Assembly: GCA_025526915.1 (NCBI GenBank)
Contig: JAHLKH010000071.1
Location: 57,270-121,269 of the forward strand
Length of the DNA stretch: 64,000 nt
Origin: Entophlyctis helioformis
Lineage: Eukaryota; Chytridiomycota; Chytridiomycetes; Chytridiales; Chytriomycetaceae
Direction of reading: 5' to 3'
In this document: in pieces, positions 55,009 through 64,000 of the stretch
How the letters are laid out: every line of letters begins with the position of its first letter
Numbering within the stretch: the stretch's first letter is position 1
The notes under the pieces: model-generated
Database searches by the model: none
The model's input: only the letters and a program-made list of their open reading frames with translations
Told to the model about the DNA's origin: nothing
Made by a program: the position numbers and the translations under genes

Positions 55009-56559
55009 ATGTCCTTTGCAGACTACGGTGCATCCTCCTCGGCGGCTGGCGTGCGGGGCCAGGGCGGCTTGGGCCAAGCGTCTGCCCAAGCGTCTAGTCA
55101 AGCGTCTGGCTCGAGCAGCCGTGCGTTCGGCGGCCCGTCTGCTGGCTTTGGGCCGAGCGGCCTGGGCTCTCGTGGAGCAGCTGGAGCGTCGGCCGCCAGC
55201 CCTGGTGGCTCCGGCTCCGGCTCTGGCTCCTATGGCATCCCCATGAACGACGCTTCGCTGCTGTCGACCTCTGGTGCGACGGCCCTGCTCATTGCCTCGT
55301 GTGCTGCTGCTGCTGTCCTTGTCTTGCCGACGCCAGAACCCCGGCACTCACCCGTCTGCTGCTCTCGCTCACAGACCCCTCTGCTGCATTCCGCAAGCTG
55401 TGGGACTCGGTGTCCAACTCCATCTTCCAGATTTCCAGCAACGTCGCCACCATCCAGCGCTTGGTCGGTCTCTTTGGCGGCCCCAGAGACTCTCCAGAGA
55501 TGCGCCAACAGCTGTAAGCCAGCCACTCGTTCTGTCCTTGTCTGTCTGTCTGCCTGTCTGCCTGCCTGTCCGTCATGTCATGCATCTCCGCTCGTCTCAG
55601 TCTGCTCACTCGCTCGTGGTTGCACAGACATGACACCACCGAGCGGACTCGTGAGATGATCAAAGCAACGACCATCGACGTCAAGCGTGTGATGGCGATC
55701 CAGCCGACTGAAGAAGATGTATGCTTGGCCTGGTGGATTGCGCGGTGGCCATCCAAACACCACTGACCGTTGCAACCTGTGGCAAGCAGCGCCAGATCAG
55801 AATCACACAAAAGAAGCTGCAAAAGGACTTTGAAGAGGTCCTCAAGCGCTTCCAGGCCGTCTCCAAGATCGCCGCCGAAAAGGCCCGCGAGTTTGTCAGC
55901 AAGGCCCGTGCACAGCAGGCAATGGACGCGTGAGTCTCGCGAGTCGGCTCCTGCACGCAATCCGCTCTTCGCCGCTGACCACTTTTGCTCCTACAGTGCT
56001 GATGACGATGGCAACGAGAACGAGCCGCTCTTGGGTCAAGCCCAGCAGTATGTCTATCCTGCCTTGAACACCCCCGCATAGACCACACGGCTGACTGACA
56101 GCCATGTCCTGTGCAGACTCTCCCAGCTGCGCGTTCTTGATGCAGAGATTGACTACAACGAGGCGCTCATTGAAGAGCGTGAGCAGGATATCATCGGCAT
56201 TGGAAAGTCGATCCAGGAAGTCAACGAGATCTTCCGAGATCTCGGCACGCTCGTCAACGAGCAGCAATATCTCCTCGGTGAGTCCCGCATGCTTGTTTGT
56301 TGGCCCGCTTGGCTTTCTCCGCTTTCTCGGCTTTCTCGGCTTTCATCGCTCACCACACAGCCTGCCACGCGCCACAGACAACATCGAGACCAACGTCAAT
56401 ACCGTCTCCATCAACGTCGAGGGTGCCACAACCGAGCTGCGCCAAGCCGAAAACTATCAGAAGCGGTCGCGGTCGTGCAAGTGGTGGATCTTTGTCATTC
56501 TGCTTGTTCTCAGCCTGATTGCGCTGGCCATCATCCATCCCTGGACCTGGGGCCGTTGA
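55009..56559 (+). CDS. Syntaxin (Qa-SNARE), Pep12/syntaxin-7 type
   Basis: Exons: 55009-55273, 55375-55513, 55628-55718, 55790-55929, 55997-56047, 56117-56277, 56378-56559, 342 residues, every phase consistent. A Gly/Ser-rich leader of about 85 residues precedes the Habc bundle (AFRKLWDSVSNSIFQISSN, ITQKKLQKDFEEVLKRFQ). An acidic linker follows (DDDGNENEPLLGQAQQ, with a dileucine-like EPLLG), then the SNARE helix (IGKSIQEVNEIFRDLGTLV with the ionic-layer Gln in NEQQ) and a C-terminal membrane anchor (WWIFVILLVLSLIALAII). It should mediate endosomal or vacuolar fusion. The subtype is inferred from the EIFRDLG motif. Confidence 0.92.
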
Positions 56560-56796
56560 GCAACACTGTCACGCCCCCGCAACCCCCACACCGTTGCCCC
56601 GTCTTTCCCACTCTTCCTTTTTGTACATCAACCGTCATCTTCATTTTGGCGCTCTGACTAAAGTCGATTGCGTGTCCATTCCCGCTGCACTGGACGGGCG
56701 ACTGTCATTCATGTACCGGCTACTTCATTCCCACGCAACGCGATCCAATCCCACTGGAAAAGGAACAGACGTTTGCCCAATGCACGCCGAGCGAGT

Positions 56797-58442
56797 CTAC
56801 GGTTGCTCAAGCTCGTACAAGAACGTGTTCTCGTGGTGGACACGGCCGCTGATCTTGGACTCCTTGCCGCCCTTGGTGACGGTGATCTCCGTGTCCTCGA
56901 CCCACTGGTACACAAACGGCTTGGTGATGAACGCCTCGATGAACTTGCGCAGCAAAAAGGGCAGCTCGCCCAGCACGTTGATCTTTTCCACCATGCGCTT
57001 GAGGTTGAGGTCCATGACAATCTTGATGGGCTCGCCGTCGAGGGCGGTGCCTTCCCACACGTGCGTCAGGCTCGTGGGCACGCGGTATCCGGAAAAGTCG
57101 TCCAGGTACGTGCCGTGGAAGATCGTGTGGTTGTTGACGGTGATGGCAACAATCTCGTTGTTGAGAATCAGCGTGCCCTGGCTGACCTGGTCCTGCGCGT
57201 ACTTGCCCTTGGGTGTTTGGTACTGCCATACCCGGCGAGTAGAGGATGGATGCAGGTGTGTGAGCTGGATGAGTATGGCGTCCACGGGCAAGTGGCTGCA
57301 CCGCAGACCCATGCCAGACACACCTGGTAGAGCATGAGCGCGTCGGTCGCGTTCTGGAAGTTTACAAAGTTCCAGCGGGCAATGTTCTGGGGAGGCGACT
57401 GGACAACGTGCGAGTAGTGGCCGTATCCAGCAGCATCGTAGGACTTGCCGTCCACGACAATCTTGCCAGAGATCTTGGTCTTGGCCACAAAGCGCGCGGC
57501 AATGTACCCGTTGGCCTCGTTGCCAGGCGAGTGGAAACGCTTGCCGCCGTCGAGCTGCAGAGGCTTGACCAGACCGGCCACGTCAATGTCAATGTCGATC
57601 TCGCCGGGGCTGTTGAAGGTGATCTTGTAGGACGGGGCAGGGCCGCCGGCATCCGGCTTGTGCGTGATGCTGATGATGCCGCTGGCCGACACGGACAGAC
57701 GGTCGTCGGACAGCTTGAACCCACCAGCGTTTCCGCTGGGAGCCTTGCACTTGATCGTGTTGTCAGGCAGGTAGATGCGGGCGGTGATCTGTGACGGGTT
57801 GGATGCCAGCCACGAGTCAGTCAGCAATGCGGGGCAAGGCGTGACGCCGGGACGGAGCAATGGTTGGCAGGCCGATCGCCAAGATATTGATGCGGCAAGG
57901 CACTGACCTGGGTAGAGTGGCTCCAGCTGCGGGTGCGCATGTGGTGAGTGAGGGAGAGAGAGTGTATGCAGCATGCGGTGAGCGGCAGTACGACAGCCAG
58001 CAGATCGGCCGACAGCTGGACAAGCAGCGCAGGATGCATGGCTGCATGTCTGCATGGCTGCATGGATAGACAGATGCATGCATGCAGTGGTCACCTGTTC
58101 ATGGTCGAGTAGACCAGCTGGAGGCAGCAGAGGCTGGCGTCAGTGGGGCTGGCCGACAGGCAGACGCAGGCAGACAGACGCAAGCAGGCAGACGCAGACA
58201 GACGCAGACAGGCACATGCAGGCAGACGCAGAGCGTCGCTGCATGGACACGCACGACGCCACCGGCCACGGCGAGCGACTGAGAGCAGGCGACTGACAGC
58301 AGCAGACAGGAAGCGGCAGACGCACCTGCACAAAGCCCACGACGCCAGAGTCGGTGATAAAGTAAAACTGCTGGCCCTCGGTGCTGCCCGAGAGGTTGAC
58401 GACCCACTTGAAGGCGTCGGGCGGGGCTGCGGTGTCTGCCAT
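56797..58442 (-). CDS. SVF1: Svf1-like lipocalin-fold protein
   Basis: Exons: 58442-58326, 58117-58095, 57926-57908, 57788-57324, 57222-56797, 349 residues. Two small exons (23 and 19 bases) are needed to keep the frame and restore the conserved block GVVGFVQ-LVYSTMNS. Other family landmarks: KITFNSPGEIDIDIDV, GYGHYSHVVQSPPQNIARW, NNHTIFHGTYLDDFSGYRV, HENTFLYELEQP. Yeast Svf1 binds ceramide, moves it from ER to Golgi and supports survival under oxidative stress. Whether this protein does so is inferred. Its start codon lies 38 bases from that of the divergent PEX26-like gene. Confidence 0.8.
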
Positions 58443-58480
58443 GGCGATTGTTGTTGGGTTTGCCGCCAACGATTGACGCG

Positions 58481-59794
58481 ATGGCCCGAGCAGACGGCCC
58501 GCTGCCGACGGCCAAGCGCCAGCTCGAGCACGCATCGGCGCTGTTTGTGCAGCGCAGGTTCAACGAGTGCCGCGAGGTGTGCGAGTCGCTGCTGGCCGCT
58601 GCCGCCAAGACGCAGCAGGCACAGCAGGCACAGCACGAGGGGCAGGCGCACCCGACAGACGGCACGCAAGGGCTGGACCTGCCGCCGGCCGACTTGAACA
58701 TGCTGCTGCTGCTGCTGCTTCGCCTGGCGCGTGAGCAGGGCCGCTGGGAGCCCGAGTGGGAGCGTGCCTGTCTGCTGGCGGGCGGCATCGAGATGCTCTC
58801 TGAAGACGTCCTGCTGCTCGGGTATGCGTGCTCTGCGTCTGCATCGTCGCTGCGTACCGCTGCCAACCACTGCTACGCCGGAGCTGACCCGCCGGTGAAC
58901 ATCCAGCACGCTCACGCAGGTCAAGGCCAAGGCGTTCCGGGCTGCCCGCGACACGGTCGAGGTGTGGCTCGCCGGCAAGAGCGACGACTTTTTCAACGAG
59001 GCGGCGCTGGGCATGCAGCCGTCCCGCCGCAACTACGAGCGTGTGGTCGAGCTGTACATTCTGGCACTCGCTGGCATGGGAGACCACGCCGCTGGCACCG
59101 AGTTTCTCAGATACAACACCATTCTGGCTGCCAACCACAGGCAGGTAAGATCTGGCGTGTGTGTCTGCGTGTGTGGATGGGATGGGATGGGATGGGTCTT
59201 GCTGCGATCGGCTGGATGTGTCCACTCACTCAGATCTGGCTGCGACTCGTGCAGCTTCTGATGGACCACGTGCACAAACTCGAGAACGAGGCGCAGACTG
59301 CTGTGCATGCCAGCCAGGAAGCCGCCAAAGCTGTTGTCTTGCCAGCCGCCCAGGTAAACCACACAAAGCAAGCCGAGCAGAAGGTGCCGCCGCAATCGCA
59401 GCCGCAGACAGGCAAAACAAAGGCCGAGGCTGCCACGTCTGTGTCTTCTTCTGCTGCCACTACTGCTACTGCTAGCACAGCGACAGCAGTGGCTGTCTCG
59501 ACACGCACGTCATCGTCATCAAACCACACGCCAGCGTCTCGCGAGGCCGGATCCACAGCATCGTCGACGGTTCGCACTCTGGCCCGCCGTGCACGTGCTG
59601 TCGTGGCTGGCCGTGGCCGGCTGGCAGCAGCGATCCCAGCGGCTCTGCTCGTGGCTCTGCTGCTGGCGCTGTGGGCAGGTGCACAGCGCGCGGGCTTCTT
59701 CAAGCGCGACACGATCGTGGGACGCATTCTTGGCGTCGTGGTCGACCGTCTCAAGGCCACTGCGCGCATGGGCCTGAACGTCAATGCCGTCTGA
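58481..59794 (+). CDS. PEX26-like tail-anchored protein
   Basis: Exons: 58481-58821, 58907-59144, 59234-59794, 379 residues. The N-terminal two thirds is helical, TPR-like (LFVQRRFNECREVCESLL, AFRAARDTVEVWLAGK, RVVELYILALAGMGDHAAG), in the pattern of PEX26, which tethers the PEX1-PEX6 ATPase to peroxisomes. A Ser/Thr/Ala-rich linker leads to one hydrophobic segment near the C-terminus (AAIPAALLVALLLALWAG) followed by a basic tail, as expected for a tail anchor. The assignment rests on layout and weak similarity. Another TPR-like tail-anchored protein is possible. Confidence 0.55.
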   Translation: MARADGPLPTAKRQLEHASALFVQRRFNECREVCESLLAAAAKTQQAQQAQHEGQAHPTDGTQGLDLPPADLNMLLLLLLRLAREQGRWEPEWERACLLAGGIEMLSEDVLLLGYACSASASSLRTAANHCYAGADPPVNIQHAHAGQGQGVPGCPRHGRGVARRQERRLFQRGGAGHAAVPPQLRACGRAVHSGTRWHGRPRRWHRVSQIQHHSGCQPQAGKIWRVCLRVWMGWDGMGLAAIGWMCPLTQIWLRLVQLLMDHVHKLENEAQTAVHASQEAAKAVVLPAAQVNHTKQAEQKVPPQSQPQTGKTKAEAATSVSSSAATTATASTATAVAVSTRTSSSSNHTPASREAGSTASSTVRTLARRARAVVAGRGRLAAAIPAALLVALLLALWAGAQRAGFFKRDTIVGRILGVVVDRLKATARMGLNVNAV

Positions 59795-59893
59795 GCGATC
59801 TGTCTTGTGTGTAGCTGAAGGCATCCCAATGAACAAAGTGTGTGTGTGGTTCTGGTCCTGCATTGCCAGCAACAGTCCAGTGGCAGGCGCATG

Positions 59894-60415
59894 TCATGCA
59901 AGCGGCGAATGCAGGGCTTCAAACAGCTGCAGCTCGACGGCGGCCAGATCCGAGCGCATCTCGGCCAGCGTCTGCCTGGATATCCGCGTCTGGTTGGACA
60001 GCGTCTGGTGCCTGGCGAGCATCTGGGCATTCAGGGCCGCAAAGTCGTTGAGGATGAGCGTCTGCTTGAGCTCCGTCGTCAGACCGAGCAGCGTCTCGAC
60101 GGCGCGGGCCATGTTGGCCGTGGCGGCCTCTGCGACCAGAGCGTCGTGCGCAGTCTTGATCTTGTGCGGTTCCTGCGCGGCCGATGCTGGTCCAGACGTC
60201 TGTGATGCTGCGGCGGACGCTGGCGCACCGGGACGCTGGCGCCGTTGCTGGAGTGCGGGCGGGGCCAGGGCGGCGGCCGACAGCACCAGCGACAGGTTGG
60301 ACAGCAGGCCCTCGATGTGGGTGTCGACACGGCGCAGCAGCGCATCGTGCGTGTCGCTTGTCGCCGTGGCCGTGGCCGTTGTCGCTGTGGATGTTGCCGG
60401 AGCCGCAGCGTTCAT
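59894..60415 (-). CDS. MED22: Mediator complex subunit 22
   Basis: An intronless frame of 173 residues. It has the Med22/Srb6 signature: a first helix (LLRRVDTHIEGLLSNLSLVL), a Pro/Gln-rich loop, KIKTAHDALVAEAATANMAR, then AVETLLGLTTELKQTLILND and FAALNAQM. Med22 pairs with Med11 in the Mediator head module, which contacts RNA polymerase II. It is slightly longer than animal homologues because of an Ala/Thr N-terminus and the loop. Convergent with the PEX26-like gene (99 bases) and divergent from acyl-CoA oxidase. Confidence 0.85.
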   Translation of the reverse strand: MNAAAPATSTATTATATATSDTHDALLRRVDTHIEGLLSNLSLVLSAAALAPPALQQRRQRPGAPASAAASQTSGPASAAQEPHKIKTAHDALVAEAATANMARAVETLLGLTTELKQTLILNDFAALNAQMLARHQTLSNQTRISRQTLAEMRSDLAAVELQLFEALHSPLA

Positions 60416-60472
60416 GGCGGGCGGGGCAAGATCAGCAGCGAGCGATCGCCAAGTCGGGCTGGCCGGGTTGGC

Positions 60473-60473
60473 G

Positions 60474-60508
<35 letters not shown>

Positions 60509-60540
60509 GCGAAGGGACGGCTGGCTGGCTGGCTGGCTGG
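60473..60540. repeat. (GGCT)n microsatellite, two tracts
   Basis: GGCT/CTGG tracts at 60473-60507 and 60519-60540 separated by GCGAAGGGACGG, between the MED22 and acyl-CoA oxidase start codons. Confidence 0.9.
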
Positions 60541-60739
60541 TGCGAAGGGATGCCATGCAGGCATGCATGCAGGCTGCCTGGCACGGACGCCCCCCTGCAC
60601 ATGTCGCACATGTCGCACGCTTTCACGCGCCAACAGCCGGCCGCCGACAGCCGCAGCCGCGCGTGACCGGGCGCGGAAACCATTGCAGGCGGCCGTGCCG
60701 GGTGCCAGCTCGCCCTGAGTCACCGGCGGCCCACGCGCC

Positions 60740-60747
60740 ATAAAAGG
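60740..60747 (+). promoter_or_regulatory. TATA-like box of acyl-CoA oxidase
   Basis: CATAAAAGG occurs about 100 bases upstream of the ATG. It is the only such motif in the 429-base divergent region. Confidence 0.4.
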
Positions 60748-60844
60748 CGACGGCTGGCGCGCTCCGTCCACGCCTGATCCGCCAACACCCACGCCTGATC
60801 CGCCAACCCGCAACACCCGCAACTCTCCCCGCAGCCTCAATCCC

Positions 60845-61969
60845 ATGGATCGCATCAAGGCCCTCTCGTCGCACTTTGCCGTGCCCGACCCGGCGTCGTC
60901 GTCGTCGTCGTCGTCGTCGGCCCCCGCCATGCACATGAGCAGCGCGTCCGGCTCTGGCTCTGGCTCCCGCCCCGTGCGCACGCCGCCGCCGCCGCCAAGG
61001 TAAGCGTCGCTGTGCGTGGCTGCGCTGCCTGCCACAAGCACACGAATGCATTCGCTTGCTTCGTTGCTTCGTTGCTCGCTGGCTGCTTGCTTCGTTGCTG
61101 CCGTCTGGCCGCTGGCTGGCTGGCATTCCACTGGCACACACATGCATCCACTCACACACGCACACACTCTCATACGCTCACACAGCCCGACCAAGGACAT
61201 TGCTGCAGAGCGTGCCAACCCGTCGTTCCCGATCCGCGACATGACCTATTTCCTGGACGGCGGCAAGCGCATCACAGAGGTCTGTTGCTTGGCCTCTTTC
61301 TGTCTGCATGCTGTCTGCCTGCTGTCTGCCTGCCCGCCCGCCTGTTGGCCTGCAGCCCTTTGGCTTTGTATGGCTCTCGTACTAACGCATGCGCTCCTCG
61401 ATCCCTGTTCGCCACGCACATGCGAATTCGCCCTCCTCTGCGGCGTGCCTTCTTTTGCCGCCCGTGGGCGTGCATGACCTGCCCATCCACCCATGCATGC
61501 ACCATTCTCCCGCTCTCGCCTGATCGCCTGCTCGCCGCCTTGCCTCCTTGGCTCTCGCCCCGGCCACACAGACCAAGGAAAAGATCATGCTCCAGTTCGA
61601 GCGTGATCCCGTCATGAAGACCATCGACCAGCACGACCTCACCCTGCCCCAGATCCGCGAGCGCACCATGCAAAAGGTCCGTCTGATCTCTGGACATCAG
61701 ATCGCCACATGTCATACACCTGTCGCGCAGACACGATCGCTCACTCTCCCCGATCTATTCCCCTACTCTCGTCCACTACCAGGTCCGCCGTCTGGCTTAC
61801 TATGTCGCCAACGAGCCCGTCAGCCAGTTCAAACTCCGCATGCAGGTCATTACCATGCTTGATCCCGCCACCTGGACCAGAGTCGGTGTCCACTTTGGTG
61901 AGTCACCTCCCTCTCTTACTGGCGGATCTCTGCATGGCATGTGCGCATCTGACGCAAGCTCATTCTGCC

Positions 61970-62005
<36 letters not shown>

Positions 62006-64000
62006 CGCCCGCTCGATCGCTCGTTACAGGCCTCTTCTTTGGCGCTCTTCAGGGCAGCGCTTCTCCGGAGCAGTTCTCGTACTGGGCACAGAAGGGTGCC
62101 GTCACGCTCAACGGCCTTGTGGGCTGCTTTGCCATGACGGAGCTCGGCCACGTATGTTGCTCTACACTACCCGTCTGTCGCTGCTCATGTTGCTGACTCG
62201 TCTGGGTCCACCTGATCTTGGCAGGGCTCCAACGTCGCTGGTCTTGAGACCACTGCCACCTTTGATGAGGCTTCCGACGAGTTTATCATCCACACCCCGA
62301 CGCTTACTGGTATGTAAACCGGCTGCTGCACAGATCTTGCCTCGCGTCGATTCCGACTGGTGATTCTGACGGGTGATTCTGACGCTGGATGACCCGGCTC
62401 GACAGCCACAAAGTGGTGGATCGGTGGTGCTGCCGGCACTGCGACCCACTCGGTCGTCTTTGCTCAGCTGATCGTCAAGGGCCGCTCCCACGGTGTCAAG
62501 TCGTTCATTGTCCCGCTTCGCGACCCGGCCACCTTCACCACGCTCCCTGGCATCGTCATTGGCGATATTGGCGCAAAGATGGGCCGTCACGGCATCGACA
62601 ACGGCTGGATCCAGTTCACTCACGTCCGCATCCCCCGCTCGCACATGCTCATGAAGCACGCCAAGGTCAAGCGCAACGGCGAGGTCATCGAGCCTGCTCT
62701 CCAGCAGCTGACCTACGGCGCTCTCATCTCTGGCCGTGTCACCATGGTTGTTGGTAAGTCTGTCCTGCAGCCTCTCGTCTTACTCGGACGAGCACGTGTG
62801 CTGACCCACATGGCCCAATCTGCCCGACAGACTCGGGCAACATCAGCAAGAAGGCGCTCACCATTGCCCTCCGCTACGCGTCCATCCGTCGCCAGTTTGG
62901 TGCCCGTCCGGCGAGAACGAGACGAGATTGCTCGACTACGTCATCCACCAGTACCGTCTTATCCCTCTCCTTGCTCAGGCTGTACGTGCACTTGCCACGC
63001 ATGGGAGGCTCGTCGACGCCTATCTAACCTGCGCGCTGATCTGCTCTCTTTCCAGTTTGCCATGCACTTTACCGGTGTCGAGGTCCAGGGCATCTACGAG
63101 AGCCTCATGCAGCGTATGGAGACGCTCAAGCCCGGCGACAAGGACATGCAGCAGGTGCTCGACCACCTCAAGGAAGTCCACGGCACCAGCGCGGGTCTCA
63201 AGGCCTTCTGCACATGGAACGCCCTCAACACGATCGACCAGTGCCGTCAGTCGCTCGGCGGCCACGGCTACTCTGCCTACGCCGGTCTCGCGTCGCTCTA
63301 CAGCGACTTTGCTGTGCAGTGCACATGGGAGGGCGACAACACCATTCTTACGCTCCAGGCTGGTCGCTACCTGATTGGCTGCTACGCGAGGCCAAGGCGG
63401 GCAAGAAGCAGGCCGGCGGTGTCTCGTACCTGAACGACCTGCAGAGCCTCCTCAAGACCCGTTGCCAGGCCAAGTCTGTCGACGAGATCGACCTCGAGAC
63501 CATCGGCCAGGCTTACTCGCTTGTCGCTGGCAATGTCGTCAAGAAGGCTGGCGACGACTTTGAGGAGTGCTCAAGGCTGGCACCAAGGAGGAGGAGGCCT
63601 ACGAGCAGTGCTCCCAGGCGCGTCTCTTTGCCGCCAAGCTCCACAGCTACGGCTACCTCTTCCACCGCTTCAAGGACGGTGTTGCCAAGGCTCCCGCTGC
63701 CCTCCAGCCCGTGCTCACGAAGCTGTGCCTCCTGTACGGTCTCTACAACATTGCCGAGAACTCTGGTCCGTTCCTGCAATACGACTACTTCACGCCCCGC
63801 CACCTCGACTGGATCCGCGGCCGCGTGTCGGATCTGTGCAAGGACCTGCGCAAGGACGTCATTCCCCTCACGGACTCGTTCAACTTTACCGACTTTATCA
63901 TCAACTCGCCCCTGGGCAGATACGACGGCAACATGTACGAGGCGTACTTTGATCTCATCAAGACCGCCCACCCGCCGTCCAAGATCCCCTCGTACTTTGA
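60845..64000 (+). CDS. POX1: Acyl-CoA oxidase (peroxisomal beta-oxidation), 3' end beyond window
   Basis: Exons: 60845-60999, 61186-61279, 61572-61676, 61783-61897, 62030-62151, 62225-62309, 62406-62753, 62831-62981, 63056 to the edge. It oxidises acyl-CoA to trans-2-enoyl-CoA, passing electrons to oxygen. Landmarks: a Ser-run leader, [23 protein letters not shown] (FAD/substrate site), [41 protein letters not shown] and the catalytic Glu in CTWEGDN, then the C-terminal helical domain. Three one-base losses break the frame at about 62910, 63385 and 63567; restoring frame gives clean family sequence. The missing 3' end should show whether a peroxisomal targeting tripeptide is present. Confidence 0.93.
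61975..62002. repeat. (TC)n tract in an acyl-CoA oxidase intron
   Basis: About 14 CT units within intron 4, upstream of its acceptor and part of an extended pyrimidine-rich region. Confidence 0.9.

Overview
This is a gene-dense stretch of a GC-rich eukaryotic nuclear genome. Almost every gene has short introns (about 70-340 bases), intergenic gaps are often under 200 bases, and neighbouring genes are frequently divergent with only tens of bases between start codons. The gene set (Ada3, Med22, ZZZ3-like, Svf1-like, fungal-type homodimeric dihydroorotase, uracil phosphoribosyltransferase, acyl-CoA oxidase, chromodomain Ty3/gypsy element) and the WLHENRTEGCT-type ankyrin family suggest a zoosporic (chytrid-like) fungus. 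That assignment is inference from family resemblance, not from a search.

Layout. 1-3472: a Thr/Val/Glu/Ala protein built from ~442-base tandem repeats, running off the left edge. 3990-15310: TADA3/Ada3, YIPF6, an AP-1/AP-2 beta-adaptin, WDR89 and an orphan seven-helix membrane protein. 15501-18405: first copy of a 2.6-2.9 kb segmental duplication (C-terminal gene fragment, tRNA-Ile(AAT), ankyrin-repeat gene). 18406-23799: sparse, with a basic Lys/Ala/Pro protein and a small spliced gene. 23800-35802: a Ty3/gypsy chromovirus split by a later Ty1/copia element (29713-34973, perfect 5-base target duplication). 35814-40510: two spliced orphan genes. 40854-43497: a non-autonomous LTR element with identical 145-base terminal repeats, candidate primer-binding site, polypurine tract and 4-base target duplication, but no recognisable protein. 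43592-46237: second copy of the duplication, ending 20 bases before URA4. 46257-50891: URA4, ZZZ3-like and FUR1. 51148-64000: HSP90, an orphan 94-residue protein, a syntaxin, Svf1-like, a PEX26-like tail-anchored protein, MED22 and the 5' part of an acyl-CoA oxidase that runs off the right edge.

Functional links. URA4 (de novo) and FUR1 (salvage) both feed UMP synthesis and sit about 2 kb apart. TADA3 and ZZZ3 both belong to ATAC-type histone acetyltransferase complexes in animals, and MED22 is a Mediator subunit. A PEX26-like protein and acyl-CoA oxidase are both peroxisomal. YIPF6, beta-adaptin and syntaxin are trafficking genes. Six introns in five genes use GC-AG splice sites with the same GCAAGT donor, which is unusually many.

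Caveat. Several reading frames (acyl-CoA oxidase, TADA3, the chromovirus, the repeat protein) are broken by what look like single-base losses, many in G or C runs, while other long genes are perfect. Some of these are probably sequence errors. All exon junctions were read by eye and checked for phase continuity.
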